The position numbers and the translations under genes were made by a program. Positions 24,247-32,800 of a stretch of DNA of 44,622 nt are shown piece after piece. The notes beneath the pieces were generated by a model that did no database searches, was not told where the DNA came from, and saw nothing but the letters and a program-made list of their open reading frames with translations. Source of the stretch: CAYIHX01 sp964363305 (GTDB taxonomy: Bacteria; Bdellovibrionota; UBA1018); assembly GCA_964363305.1 (NCBI GenBank), contig CAYIHX010000034.1:1-44622 (forward strand). The letters run 5' to 3'. Positions within the stretch are counted from its first letter, which is position 1. The number at the start of each line of letters is the position of its first letter.

Positions 24247-25419
24247 TCAACTCTGCTCGCGTTCCATGAGCGCCAGCGTTTCGAAGTGTTCGGTCTGAGG
24301 GAAGAAGTCGTAGGGCTGGAGCTGCGTGACTTGAAAGCCTTCGTTCTCGATGAGGCGGAGATCCCGTGCAAGGCTCGAGGCGCTGCAGGAGAGATAGGCG
24401 ATTCGAGAGGGCGGTTTCTCGCGGATGAGAGCGGTCACTCGGTCTTGAGCGTCGCGACTCATGCCGGGTCTCGGAGGGTTGATGAAGAGGGAATAGACTC
24501 CGTTGATTTTTTTCTCGACACGCGGGTCGAGTAGTCTTTGTTCGACGGTTCCGGTAAAGGCTTCGTGTATCGCCCCGCCGTTGCGTTGAATGCGTCCGGC
24601 ATAGGTGGCCGCATTGACCGAGCGCTCGATCCCGAGCCAACCCACGGAAGGAGGCAAGCGTTGCGAGAGTTCGCCGGTACCACAATAGAGATCGACGACG
24701 AGGCCGGGGCGCGCGGCCAGAAGGGAGGAGATGGCTAGTTCTCGAGCTTGAACGAGCAGGCTTTGCGCGACTTGTCTGAACGCGAGAATGGGGCCCTCGT
24801 CGTTGCCGGGGGGGCCGAAGAGGGGATCGAATTTTCGGTGCTGAAATATCTTTCTCCCGACCTGTTTGGTTTCGTGAAGCCAGACTCGGTCAAAGGGCGG
24901 CTCGAGAATCTCGTTCCAAGGGACTGTCGTGATCGCCGTGCCCGTTCGCTCTTTCGCGACGACGACGGCATGCGGGCTTCCCAGCCAAATTCCCAGCAGG
25001 GACTTCTCCGAGAAGCCGCGAGCATGACGAACGAGCGTAGTCTGTAGTCGCTCGATCATTTTTTTGATCGGGAGCACGTGGATCGGGCAGGTATCCCATG
25101 AGACAAATTCCTGCCTCCATGACCCTTCGAACTTCTGCGCGCGGTACATTCCGAACGAAAGGGTGCCATTTGAGAAAGAGCTGCGCAGCCAGGTCTTTGA
25201 TCGATAGGCCAGTCGTTCCTCGGCGGGGGCGGCTTGAATCTGTTGAAGCAGGTCTTTCCAGGGGGCAAGCTGCTCGAGAGCCCATTGCTGCTTTCGTCGC
25301 AATTGTTCGCCGTAGGTGAATGCCTTGTAGTGGCAGGCTCCGCATGAAGGATTGCAGGCTGGGTTCTTGGCGAGGGTCACGGGGTTGGAGTCCGATAAAA
25401 ATATGCGGTGAGCAGGCAT
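24247..25419 (-). CDS. RlmD/TrmA-family 5-methyluridine RNA methyltransferase
   Basis: About 390 residues. Seen: an N-terminal Fe-S cysteine cluster (PACNPSCGACHYKAFTY), the SAM-binding segment VVDLYCGTGELSQRLP, the INPPRPGMS motif, and the catalytic Cys in YLSCSASSLARDLRLI, which corresponds to SCNPxTLARDL of RlmD/RlmC/TrmA. It would methylate a uridine at C5 in 23S rRNA or tRNA. No TRAM domain is evident at the N-terminus. The start is uncertain: Met codons at 25425 and 25419 lie inside the end of the upstream PAP2 gene, giving an overlap of about 43 nt, with no clear ribosome site. It is probably co-transcribed with PAP2. Confidence 0.85.
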   Translation of the reverse strand: MPAHRIFLSDSNPVTLAKNPACNPSCGACHYKAFTYGEQLRRKQQWALEQLAPWKDLLQQIQAAPAEERLAYRSKTWLRSSFSNGTLSFGMYRAQKFEGSWRQEFVSWDTCPIHVLPIKKMIERLQTTLVRHARGFSEKSLLGIWLGSPHAVVVAKERTGTAITTVPWNEILEPPFDRVWLHETKQVGRKIFQHRKFDPLFGPPGNDEGPILAFRQVAQSLLVQARELAISSLLAARPGLVVDLYCGTGELSQRLPPSVGWLGIERSVNAATYAGRIQRNGGAIHEAFTGTVEQRLLDPRVEKKINGVYSLFINPPRPGMSRDAQDRVTALIREKPPSRIAYLSCSASSLARDLRLIENEGFQVTQLQPYDFFPQTEHFETLALMEREQS

Positions 25420-26054
25420 GCCCATGCCGTGCCGAGGAAGAGGCCACTGAGGACATCGCTCGGGTAGTGCACTCCCAGGTAAAGACGGGAGAAGCAGACC
25501 CCGCTGATGAGGGTGGTTGCGCAAAAGAACGTCGCGGCTCGCATTTGCCAGGCCTGATAGCGCCGCCACGCCAGGAACATCAGGAGGAGATAAAAGGAGG
25601 TCGCCGCAAGGGAATGGCCGCTCGGATACGAGAAACCATCGACTTCCACCAGGCGTGGCACCACCTCTGGGCGTGGGCGCGTGAAGAGGTGCTTGATCAG
25701 AGAGGTGCCGACCCCTGCGCCGATGCTCCCTATCGCGAGATACGCGCTTCCTCGCCGATCTCGGTTTACCGAGAGCAGAATGACGCCGATGATGGTCAAT
25801 AGCGTAATGACCGTGGCGGAACCGAGTGCCGTGACATCGACCGCCGAGCCATTCAATGACGGAATTCTATGTTTTGAAATAAAAATGAGAACGCGTTGAT
25901 CAAGCGAGTTGAGCGCTGAATCCTCGTGAAGCTCCCAAGTCACTTTTAGAAATAGACCTAGAAATAGAAGCGCGCTGCCTACCCACCCGAGGCGCCGAAC
26001 AGATTCAACCGTGAGTAAATCGATGGCTTTAAACCACGCGCGTAGGTGGTTCAT
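25377..26054 (-). CDS. PAP2-superfamily membrane phosphatase
   Basis: A 225-residue integral membrane protein with about six hydrophobic segments and the three-part phosphatase signature: KHLFTRPRP, PSGHSLAATSFYL and SRLYLGVHYPSDVLSG. These supply the Lys/Arg, His and His of the catalytic centre. Members remove phosphate from lipid phosphates such as undecaprenyl pyrophosphate, phosphatidate or phosphatidylglycerol phosphate; the substrate cannot be told here. The active site would face the periplasm. The last residues overlap the start of the RNA methyltransferase gene downstream. Confidence 0.9.
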   Translation of the reverse strand: MNHLRAWFKAIDLLTVESVRRLGWVGSALLFLGLFLKVTWELHEDSALNSLDQRVLIFISKHRIPSLNGSAVDVTALGSATVITLLTIIGVILLSVNRDRRGSAYLAIGSIGAGVGTSLIKHLFTRPRPEVVPRLVEVDGFSYPSGHSLAATSFYLLLMFLAWRRYQAWQMRAATFFCATTLISGVCFSRLYLGVHYPSDVLSGLFLGTAWACLLTAYFYRTPTP

Positions 26055-26205
26055 GAGTCAAGACTACCCTGAGAATGTGATTTCGTCAGGACGTCGCTTA
26101 TGGTCGCACCAAAGGGGTGAGTTGGTACGAATGCCACCGAGAGGAGGAGAAGGGAATTCACCGCGTACCCAACATTTAAAGTCAAGGAGATCGTTCCTTC
26201 GTGTC

Positions 26206-27258
26206 TCAATCTAGCGTCCCCGCAGCAGAAATAATGTTTTGCTCTAGGATCGCACGAATGTCTATTTGGGGCCGCCGCTGTGAGAAGTCGTTGGTCATCA
26301 CGATAATGAGGTTCTTGGAGGGGACTATATAGATGTACTGACCGCCATATCCCCAAGCGTAAAAGAAGGGAACCGGAGCTTCAGCTTTCACCCACCAACC
26401 ATATCCGTAATGGCCATTGCCTTCGGACGCCTTGATGAGTGGGGCTGTCGAGTGGGTGACCCATTTTTCAGGAATAACCTGCCTGCCCCGAAATCGGCCC
26501 TTACTGAGAAAGAGAAGGCCAAATTTAGCCATGTTACGCGTGGTAAGAAAAAGCGAAGACTGCCCGAGATAATATCCTGCCGCATTTTTCGACCAGCCCA
26601 TGATTTCAATCCCTAGGGGGCTGAAAAGGTGTTTTTGAGCAAAATTCCGAGTGGATATTTTCGAGGCGTCCGTCAAAATCTGGGAAAGAATAGTGGTATA
26701 GGCGGAGGTGTATGAAAACATCGCGCCCGGGTCGAAAATTAGCGGCCTCGTAAACACATAGCGAGGTTGGTCGAGTTGTTCGGAAGCATCGAAGCCAGGA
26801 AGCTCATCGTTGGCATCAATCCCCACGGACATGTTTAAAAGATTCCTGAGAGTGATTCGATCTTTTCGCGGGTCATTCAACTCACGGAATAGATCAGGAA
26901 AGAATGCTCTGACGGGTTCGTCGATTGACTTGAGAATCCTTTTTTCAAGGGCGATTCCGATCAGGGCGGAGGTGACGCTCTTCGTAATCGATTTCAGGTT
27001 GTTCGCTGATTTGACTCCATATCCGTGGAAGTACCGTTCGGCAGCGATCTTGCCATTCCGGACCACCAAGAGACTGTGCGAGTACGGGAGCGCGGCCGCC
27101 TTCTCTAGTCCTTCATTCAATAGACTTTCATTGAATCCGAGTGCTTTCGGGGACGCCGTCTTCCAGTCATCCGTGCTCGTCGGCGAGGCGATGCCCGCCG
27201 AAGGGAAAGAAAGGATGGTAAACAGCATCGCGGCCAGGAGGCTTCTTGCATGACTCAT
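26206..27258 (-). CDS. Secreted serine hydrolase, beta-lactamase/class C fold
   Basis: A 350-residue protein with signal peptide (RSLLAAMLFTILSFPSAGIA). The catalytic SxxK tetrad is SITK in NLKSITKSVTSALIG, a Tyr motif is near FSYTSAYTTIL, and an HxG-like element occurs as GHYGYGWWV. These fit the beta-lactamase-related serine hydrolases (esterases, D-aminopeptidases, penicillin-recognising proteins). Substrate unknown. ATG at 27258 chosen because the signal peptide begins there; a GTG at 27276 is in frame. It seems to be a single-gene unit; 151 nt separate it from the PAP2 gene. Confidence 0.85.
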   Translation of the reverse strand: MSHARSLLAAMLFTILSFPSAGIASPTSTDDWKTASPKALGFNESLLNEGLEKAAALPYSHSLLVVRNGKIAAERYFHGYGVKSANNLKSITKSVTSALIGIALEKRILKSIDEPVRAFFPDLFRELNDPRKDRITLRNLLNMSVGIDANDELPGFDASEQLDQPRYVFTRPLIFDPGAMFSYTSAYTTILSQILTDASKISTRNFAQKHLFSPLGIEIMGWSKNAAGYYLGQSSLFLTTRNMAKFGLLFLSKGRFRGRQVIPEKWVTHSTAPLIKASEGNGHYGYGWWVKAEAPVPFFYAWGYGGQYIYIVPSKNLIIVMTNDFSQRRPQIDIRAILEQNIISAAGTLD

Positions 27259-27297
27259 TGAGTAGAATTGGAACACAAGGTTGGAAGGGGCGCTTCA

Positions 27298-28170
27298 CTA
27301 TTTTTGTGAAAATGACGAGATCATGCGGTCGCCTATCTCTTGAATCGATCGCACCGCTCTGTTTTCAACCCTGTATATGAGGCAGATTTCATCGTGAAAT
27401 ACGGGGGCCTTTGGAATGCGACGGAGGGTTCGTGGTCCGGTAGATGCCGCCACACAGGAGGGCAGAATTCCGATTCCTGCACCCTGGACAACGAGCTTGG
27501 CGACCACCTCTAAGCTCGACGACTGAAGGATTCTGCTGTATCGAACCCAGCTCCTGTTCAGCTTCTTGAGCAGATCTTGAGATTGCAGGAGGTCGGGATC
27601 GCAGATCAACACGGCGTCGCCGGATCGAAAATCTTGAACCTTGCGTCTTCCTTCTCCGACCCAGAAGGTCACCTCATCATCACGAAGTTTTCGGATTACC
27701 AAGTCCGGGTGCCGTGTCGGATTGACGACGATCCCGATGTCGATCTCCATCCGAACCACGGCCTCGGTAATTTTTCTGGAGAGATCGTGATGGAGTTTGA
27801 TCTCAAGTCTTGGATATTTCTCGACGAGGTCAGGCAAGAACCCACCGAGAGAGTAGAGTGCCACTGAGGCGTGGCAGCCAATCGAGAAGCAGCCTTGAAC
27901 CTCTTGGGTGGAGGCCAATGCATGGCCCTTCACACTTTCCCATTTTTGCAGCAGCTCTTTTGCATGGGCGAGGAGTTGCCTGCCGCCCTGGGTGAGGGTC
28001 ACGCCCTTTTTACTGCGGATCAAAAGCGGCGTCCCGACTGACTGCTCTAGCCGTTGAATCGCCAGAGTCAGAGAGGGTTGGCTGATTCCGAGGCGTTCCG
28101 CCGCCCGCGAGAGATTCAGGCTCGAGGATACTTCGACAAAATATGTAAGGTCATTGGGCGATGGAATCAT
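27298..28170 (-). CDS. LysR-type transcriptional regulator, divergent from the dioxygenase
   Basis: A 290-residue LysR protein: N-terminal winged helix-turn-helix (NLSRAAERLGISQPSLTLAIQRLEQSVGTPLL) followed by a periplasmic-binding-like effector domain. The ATG at 28170 has AGGTGA 8 nt upstream; a GTG at 28179 is an alternative. It is divergently oriented to the intradiol dioxygenase gene at 28276, with an AT-rich intergenic region of about 100 nt. This is the classic arrangement for a LysR protein that regulates its neighbour, often with an aromatic intermediate as effector. A TAGG-N5-CCTA palindrome (28170-28182) overlaps its own start, possibly autoregulatory, though it also contains the ribosome site. 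Confidence 0.9.
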   Translation of the reverse strand: MIPSPNDLTYFVEVSSSLNLSRAAERLGISQPSLTLAIQRLEQSVGTPLLIRSKKGVTLTQGGRQLLAHAKELLQKWESVKGHALASTQEVQGCFSIGCHASVALYSLGGFLPDLVEKYPRLEIKLHHDLSRKITEAVVRMEIDIGIVVNPTRHPDLVIRKLRDDEVTFWVGEGRRKVQDFRSGDAVLICDPDLLQSQDLLKKLNRSWVRYSRILQSSSLEVVAKLVVQGAGIGILPSCVAASTGPRTLRRIPKAPVFHDEICLIYRVENRAVRSIQEIGDRMISSFSQK

Positions 28171-28275
28171 AGGAATCACCTATTATTACGATTTGTAACT
28201 CATATTATATTTATAATTAAGAGTTCGATAATCCTCGTTTGAAATTGATTCAACTCAAAAATGAGAGGTTATAAG

Positions 28276-28956
28276 ATGAAGTCTCCTTCAGGTCGCCGAC
28301 GGTTCTTGAAGCTGGGAGCGGGGTCCGCGGGCCTATTCGCTTTTTCAAATCCAATCACTCGGGCGCTCGCCGCGAGCTGCGGGCTCACGCCGCCGCAGAC
28401 TCTGGGCCCGTTTTACCCTGGGCAGAGCCAGTTTCGCGCGGATACGGATCTGACGTCCCTACCCGGCCATGCCGCGCGAGCGCTGGGGCAAGTCGTCTAC
28501 GTCAAGGGTAAGGTCGTCGATCAGCACTGCAGACCGGTTCAGGGGGCCAACGTCGAGATCTGGCAGGCCTGCGCGAGCGGGAAGTATAACAACCCGAAAG
28601 ACCCGAACACGGCCCCTCTTGATCCTCATTTCAAATACTGGGCTGAGGCGTTTACGGATGAAAACGGAGACTACATTTTCAAGACCATTATTCCGGGCGC
28701 CTATCCGGCCGATGCCGACTGGACCCGCCCGCCCCATATCCACTTCAAAATTTCTCGCTTAGGGTACGTGGAACTGGTCACTCAGATGTACTTCAAGGGG
28801 AATGCATTGAATGAGCGCGATCTGATTCTCCGGCAGATTCCCGCCTCGGGGTGGGACCGGGTGGTCGTTGACTTTCAACCCTCGTCGCCTGAGCTTGAGG
28901 CAGGTTCGCTCAGCGGAAATTTCGATATTACCGTCCGCTCGGTGCGGGGGGGTTAG
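28276..28956 (+). CDS. Tat-exported intradiol ring-cleavage dioxygenase-like protein
   Basis: A 226-residue protein with a twin-arginine signal (GRRRFLKLGAGSAGLFAF, cut after ALAA near residue 37). The mature part has the fold and ligands of protocatechuate 3,4-dioxygenase/catechol dioxygenases: PQTLGPFYP, GKVVDQHCRPVQGANVEIWQA, then FKYWAE (Tyr), GAYPADADW (Tyr) and PPHIHFKIS (His, His), which bind a non-haem Fe(III). It should cleave catechol-type rings in the periplasm or at the surface, unlike the classical cytoplasmic enzymes. GAGGT is placed properly for ATG 28276; an upstream ATG at 28261 lacks one. Its last 4 nt overlap the convergent second LysR gene. Confidence 0.85.
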   Translation: MKSPSGRRRFLKLGAGSAGLFAFSNPITRALAASCGLTPPQTLGPFYPGQSQFRADTDLTSLPGHAARALGQVVYVKGKVVDQHCRPVQGANVEIWQACASGKYNNPKDPNTAPLDPHFKYWAEAFTDENGDYIFKTIIPGAYPADADWTRPPHIHFKISRLGYVELVTQMYFKGNALNERDLILRQIPASGWDRVVVDFQPSSPELEAGSLSGNFDITVRSVRGG

Positions 28957-29891
28957 CTTGGGGAGTGGGAGCTGGTACCTTTCTTTATGGATAGGAATAC
29001 GTCGATGACTGATCGAGCGCGCCGTGGAAGTAGGGCATTCGCGAGAGTAACGATGTACACGGTGGCCTGAAGCGGTTTCTTCTCGGGACCTCGGTACTCA
29101 AAGAGCCTTTTTTTCATGATCAGATCTTCGACGCAATGCCTGGGGATGATGGTCATCCCCATTCCTGCTTCCACCATCTGGATCGCTCCCTCTAGGCTGT
29201 TCATCTCGCCCGCAATTTTCATGGAGCTCCAAAGGAGGTTCTTCGCACGAGGAAAGTGGTGTTTGACCCAGATGCTGAAGAGATTCTCGGCCCCGGGATG
29301 AGCCACGAAATGAGACTCATTCAATAGATCGGCGGTGAGACCTTTCAGGCGATCGCCCCGGTGGTCGATCAAGACGTATTCCTCAGGGCAAAAGGGGGTG
29401 AGTAGAAGGTCCGGGCGTTGAATTTCATGGGTCACAAATCCGAATTCAATTTCGCCTTCGAGGAGTTTCTCAATGACGTCATGAGAGGGGCAGAGGGTCA
29501 CGCTCAGCTCGAGCTCGGGAAACCTCTTCTGTCGCTCACGAAGTAAGATCGGAAAGTGGGGAGTCATCAAGCAGCTCGCGGGCATCGCGTAGGACACGCG
29601 CCCTTTCAGAGCGGTGTGTTCCGTGCTGACGCTTTCGGTGAGCTGGTCGAGCTGATCTAAGTACTGTTCGATGTAGCGCTGCAGGGTCTTCCCCGCATCG
29701 GTCAGGATCACCTTTCGACCGATGCGAAGAAAGAGCTGCGCTCCGAGCTGATTCTCAAGCTTGGAGACGTGTTGGCTGACGCCCGATTGGGTCATTCCGG
29801 CTTGCTGAGCCGCGAGGGTGAAGTTCAGGGTCGTGGCGGCGTAGTAAAATCCACGAAAGGCCCCGGAATCGAGTCGGTCAAAGTCCCTCAT
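28953..29891 (-). CDS. LysR-type transcriptional regulator
   Basis: A 312-residue LysR protein with helix-turn-helix NFTLAAQQAGMTQSGVSQHV at residues about 23-42 and a substrate-binding-like domain. It faces the dioxygenase gene (3' ends overlap by 4 nt) and diverges from the secreted-protein pair at 29984-31637. A perfect 14-bp palindrome lies 10 nt upstream of its start, overlapping the -35 region of the divergent promoter, so it likely regulates itself and that pair. It is not closely similar to the LysR at 27298. Confidence 0.9.
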   Translation of the reverse strand: MRDFDRLDSGAFRGFYYAATTLNFTLAAQQAGMTQSGVSQHVSKLENQLGAQLFLRIGRKVILTDAGKTLQRYIEQYLDQLDQLTESVSTEHTALKGRVSYAMPASCLMTPHFPILLRERQKRFPELELSVTLCPSHDVIEKLLEGEIEFGFVTHEIQRPDLLLTPFCPEEYVLIDHRGDRLKGLTADLLNESHFVAHPGAENLFSIWVKHHFPRAKNLLWSSMKIAGEMNSLEGAIQMVEAGMGMTIIPRHCVEDLIMKKRLFEYRGPEKKPLQATVYIVTLANALLPRRARSVIDVFLSIKKGTSSHSPS

Positions 29892-29900
29892 GACCCATCA

Positions 29901-29914
29901 TCAATCATGATTGA
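29901..29914. promoter_or_regulatory. Palindromic operator candidate for the 28953-29891 LysR
   Basis: TCAATCATGATTGA is a perfect 14-bp palindrome of the T-Nx-A type bound by LysR proteins. It sits between the divergent starts of the LysR gene (29891) and the secreted-protein gene (29984) and overlaps the TTGACC box at 29911-29916. Confidence 0.5.
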
Positions 29915-29939
29915 CCTTATAAAAACAAATACTTTTATT
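29911..29939 (+). promoter_or_regulatory. Promoter candidate for the secreted-protein pair
   Basis: TTGACC (29911-29916), 17-bp spacer, TTTATT (29934-29939), about 45 nt before the ATG at 29984. The surrounding DNA is AT-rich compared with the neighbouring genes. The -35 box overlaps the LysR palindrome, so binding there could block or recruit RNA polymerase. Confidence 0.4.
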
Positions 29940-29983
29940 AATGACGGCACAAGTCATAGATGTACCGTTGAATGGAGATCCTT

Positions 29984-30835
29984 ATGAAAAAATGGGTATT
30001 TTTAGTCGGTACGCTGCTTCTCTCTCATCAGCTTTATGCCGGGGAATGCGAGGAGGCACGAGCTGGCTATGAGGTGAGCGGAACCTCTCGCCTTTCATTG
30101 GTGATTCAGGGGAAAGATTCTCAGTTCTATCCCCTTGAGGTCAGGCTCCACTGCAGAGGCGTGAACGGTGAGGCGCTGGAGAGTGCGAGTGTCGTAGGGG
30201 GACGGCAGTTCCTTCGGAGCTTCGCAAGCACAGGGAGTCTCAAGAGTGCCGAGGTGAGACTGACGGGGGACGATATGTCGGGTGAACTTGAGCCTGAAGT
30301 TCAGCTCGTCATTGCCGAAAGCCCAGAAAATGCGAGCCGTTATAAGGTCGTCATCAAGTGGAGCGAGCGAGCCCCGAATGATGAACTCTACGCAAAGAGC
30401 TTCTTGTACGTCGAGGCGTATTATACGGAGTATCGATTCAACTCAGATCGGAAGTGGACGCCGGTACCGGAAAAAACACGAGTGCCGCTTCGCATTCGTC
30501 AAGAGGTCTCGTTTGCGACTTTTGAGGGCTCCAGGATTGGGCTAACCACTCGTCGGCTGATCCAACAGGGTGATGAATCCTCATACATCCGCACGGCATC
30601 CGCAGAGTATGGCGAAGCGCAGTCGGATGGGGAGGACTCCGTCTCAGGCTGCGATATTCACGAAGTGAGCATGGGAAAATTCTTGGGATCTTGCGCGGGC
30701 AATTACGAGTTTTTGGTTCATGGAGGGCATAGGGTCCGTGGTCAGTTTTCCTGTGAGTTTCAGCTCGAGCATAAGTCGGGCGTGACCGAGGTGGTTAAAG
30801 AAGAATGCGAGAAGCAAGGGCGGGTATATGAATAG
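29984..30835 (+). CDS. Secreted protein of unknown function
   Basis: A 283-residue protein with a signal peptide (MKKWVFLVGTLLLSHQLYAG, cut near residue 19). The mature part is beta-rich with several short acidic segments and four or five cysteines, including CEEA near the N-terminus, HCRGVNG, SGCDIHEV, GSCAGNY and QFSCEFQ, which could form disulfides. I recognise no family. GGAG sits 7 nt before ATG 29984. It overlaps the next gene by 8 nt, and both are divergent from a LysR gene, so they form a small operon of exported proteins beside the dioxygenase. Confidence 0.7.
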   Translation: MKKWVFLVGTLLLSHQLYAGECEEARAGYEVSGTSRLSLVIQGKDSQFYPLEVRLHCRGVNGEALESASVVGGRQFLRSFASTGSLKSAEVRLTGDDMSGELEPEVQLVIAESPENASRYKVVIKWSERAPNDELYAKSFLYVEAYYTEYRFNSDRKWTPVPEKTRVPLRIRQEVSFATFEGSRIGLTTRRLIQQGDESSYIRTASAEYGEAQSDGEDSVSGCDIHEVSMGKFLGSCAGNYEFLVHGGHRVRGQFSCEFQLEHKSGVTEVVKEECEKQGRVYE

Positions 30836-31637
30836 TTTTATTGTTAAATCGAGCATGATTCTGGCCGTGGTCTTCGTCGGATCAGGTGCGCGGGCGGAGA
30901 CCCCGGCCCGGTACTTCAGGATCTGGGAAGGTTTCAAGCGGCCTGACCTTTCTGCGCAGAGCTTTGTTCGAGAGTTGCCGTCCTTCATGGCTGACACGGT
31001 GAGGCTGTACGGTGGACGGGGATTGAGCAACTACATCGTGGTGATGCCGCCCGCGAGCAAGCCGGCCTTTGTTCCCGATGAGCTTGCTTTGGTCGCCATC
31101 ACGGCTGAGTCGGATTATCGCAAGATCCGGGAGACCCCTGAAGGCCAGGCTTATAGCGCCCGGCACTGGGATGTCTTCGACCGGGCGACTTCGAGGAGCG
31201 CTCCTCAGTTCATCGACTATCAAAGGACGCGCCCCTCGGCTCTCGCGGAGGGAGTGGCGTACGACGTGGTGGGCGAGCCCCTGGATTGGTCTACTGGCTT
31301 CACCCTGGTCTACATCGGCGTGAGAAAAGAAGGGCTTGCCCCAGCGGAGTTTCTCAAGCACCTCCGGGGGCATATTGAGCTGACGCGCGCTCAGATGGTT
31401 CCCCGGGGATTGCGCGGTTACATCGTGACGGCGCACGAGAATTACGAAGTCGCCTACCTCAATTGGTCATCGAAGGACGCCCATGACCGGGCTATGGCGT
31501 CTCCGGGGAGTCGAGCGGTGTTCGCCGATGCTCAGGAGATCATGAATGCCCTGATGTATCAGGAGGCGGTGCAAATCGTAGCCGGAAGTCCGGTGGAGGA
31601 CGGCTGCGTCTATTCGACGGTCCAGCAGCCCAAATAG
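30828..31637 (+). CDS. Secreted protein, possible dimeric alpha/beta-barrel (EthD/Dabb-like) domains
   Basis: A 269-residue protein with a signal peptide ending GSGARAE. Two halves look alike in layout: RYFRIWEGFKRPDLSAQSFVREL...FMADTV and GFTLVYIGVRKEGLAPAEFLKHLRGHIELTR. The pattern of a beta strand, then a P-x-x-F-x-x-h helix, then a later strand such as GYIVTAHENYEVAYLNW, is that of ferredoxin-like dimeric barrels (EthD, Dabb, antibiotic biosynthesis monooxygenase). This is a fold-level guess; no catalytic site is evident. Its stop lies 3 nt from the convergent outer-membrane gene's stop. Confidence 0.65.
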   Translation: MNSFIVKSSMILAVVFVGSGARAETPARYFRIWEGFKRPDLSAQSFVRELPSFMADTVRLYGGRGLSNYIVVMPPASKPAFVPDELALVAITAESDYRKIRETPEGQAYSARHWDVFDRATSRSAPQFIDYQRTRPSALAEGVAYDVVGEPLDWSTGFTLVYIGVRKEGLAPAEFLKHLRGHIELTRAQMVPRGLRGYIVTAHENYEVAYLNWSSKDAHDRAMASPGSRAVFADAQEIMNALMYQEAVQIVAGSPVEDGCVYSTVQQPK

Positions 31638-31640
31638 CGC

Positions 31641-32660
31641 TTAGAACGCCACCGTCGTATCCACAAACAGGATGTGGTCCGTGTTGGTTGGCGAGGTGTA
31701 TCCGCCCGTAGCCATCGGTCCGAGAAGCCCCTGTGCGTACGAGATGCCGGTGCGAACTACTACTTTCCCGATCTTCAGGTTCAGGCGTGGGCCGACTGCA
31801 AAAGAGAGGTTTTCTACGGCTGGGTTTTCAGCGGCGAAAACAGTGGGGTTATACAGCCAGCGTTGATAGCGCACTTCTCCAACGACGGAGAGTTCCGGAG
31901 TGATGGCATAGCCCACCGACAAACCGGTGGTCAGGTTCAGGCGTGTTTGATCGTGGTCGACTTCCTCTCCTCTGACGCGATTAAGTTGAATGAGAGTTGC
32001 TTCGACTTGAACGGTCAGGCCGTGGCCAATATAGGCCAGATCGATGCCCGGGATGACGGCGAAATAGTTCGGTGAAACCATGGCTCCATCCATGCCAGAC
32101 CTGGCCAGTGCGCCAGTGTTATTAGCGAGCTGTACGGCCGGGTCAGGAGAGTTGCCACCTCCAGAGCCGACGGGGACGGAGAGTCCCAGAAAAATGCCCA
32201 TCCGGAGATCGCTGGGAAGTTTGATGGAATAAAGTCCGCCGACGACCGGGTTCATGAACGAAAAGGTCGTGGCATCTCCGTTGGCGGGGTGGTTGGCGAT
32301 GCCCCCGACGCGGATAAGTACGGCCAGATCGGGCACGACTCGGTAGCTGCCCGTGAGGACGGTCGCATCGACAATCCCGCCAGAAACGCCGTCGCGGTCG
32401 TTATAGGTGGCCAGGGCGGAGTCGATACGAAGTACATTGCCGGCCATGATCGGGCGGAGCTGTAATGGCGGCGTATAAGGTGCGGGCGCTCCGGCGGCGG
32501 CGGGGACGTCGTCTCGGCTATAGACGGGAAAGAGCATAGCGTCCGGGGGAGTTTGGGGGTCGGAGTCGGTTTCGGCTACCTGTCCGAAGGCCAGCGGGCT
32601 AAAAAACGTGAGTGCTAAAAAGGATGAACCCAGGAGTCTGAGGAGGGAAATTTTTTTCAT
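31641..32660 (-). CDS. Outer-membrane beta-barrel protein, paralogue of 3589-4554
   Basis: A 339-residue protein with signal peptide (LLGSSFLALTFFSPLAFG, cut near residue 26), a Pro/Ala-rich linker, and a beta-barrel of alternating strands ending in Phe (FVDTTVAF). It shares with the protein at 3589-4554 the landmarks QLRPIMA, LNRVRGE, VRYQRW, SYAQG and SPTNTDHILF/SPTHSDHILF, over nearly the whole length. The linker is longer here. It is monocistronic and convergent with the secreted pair. It probably forms a channel for a hydrophobic or aromatic compound; the neighbourhood of an exported ring-cleavage enzyme is compatible with that. Confidence 0.75.
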   Translation of the reverse strand: MKKISLLRLLGSSFLALTFFSPLAFGQVAETDSDPQTPPDAMLFPVYSRDDVPAAAGAPAPYTPPLQLRPIMAGNVLRIDSALATYNDRDGVSGGIVDATVLTGSYRVVPDLAVLIRVGGIANHPANGDATTFSFMNPVVGGLYSIKLPSDLRMGIFLGLSVPVGSGGGNSPDPAVQLANNTGALARSGMDGAMVSPNYFAVIPGIDLAYIGHGLTVQVEATLIQLNRVRGEEVDHDQTRLNLTTGLSVGYAITPELSVVGEVRYQRWLYNPTVFAAENPAVENLSFAVGPRLNLKIGKVVVRTGISYAQGLLGPMATGGYTSPTNTDHILFVDTTVAF

Positions 32661-32800
32661 GCGGCGCGTTATACTCCTTCATTCATAAATATCAATTATG
32701 GAGATCATGGATGTGATGATTTTTTTGGTGCTAGAAGACTAGAGCGTCTCGCGCCAGAATCGTCCGGGGCGACTTGGCCCAAAGGGGGGGACAATACGGG

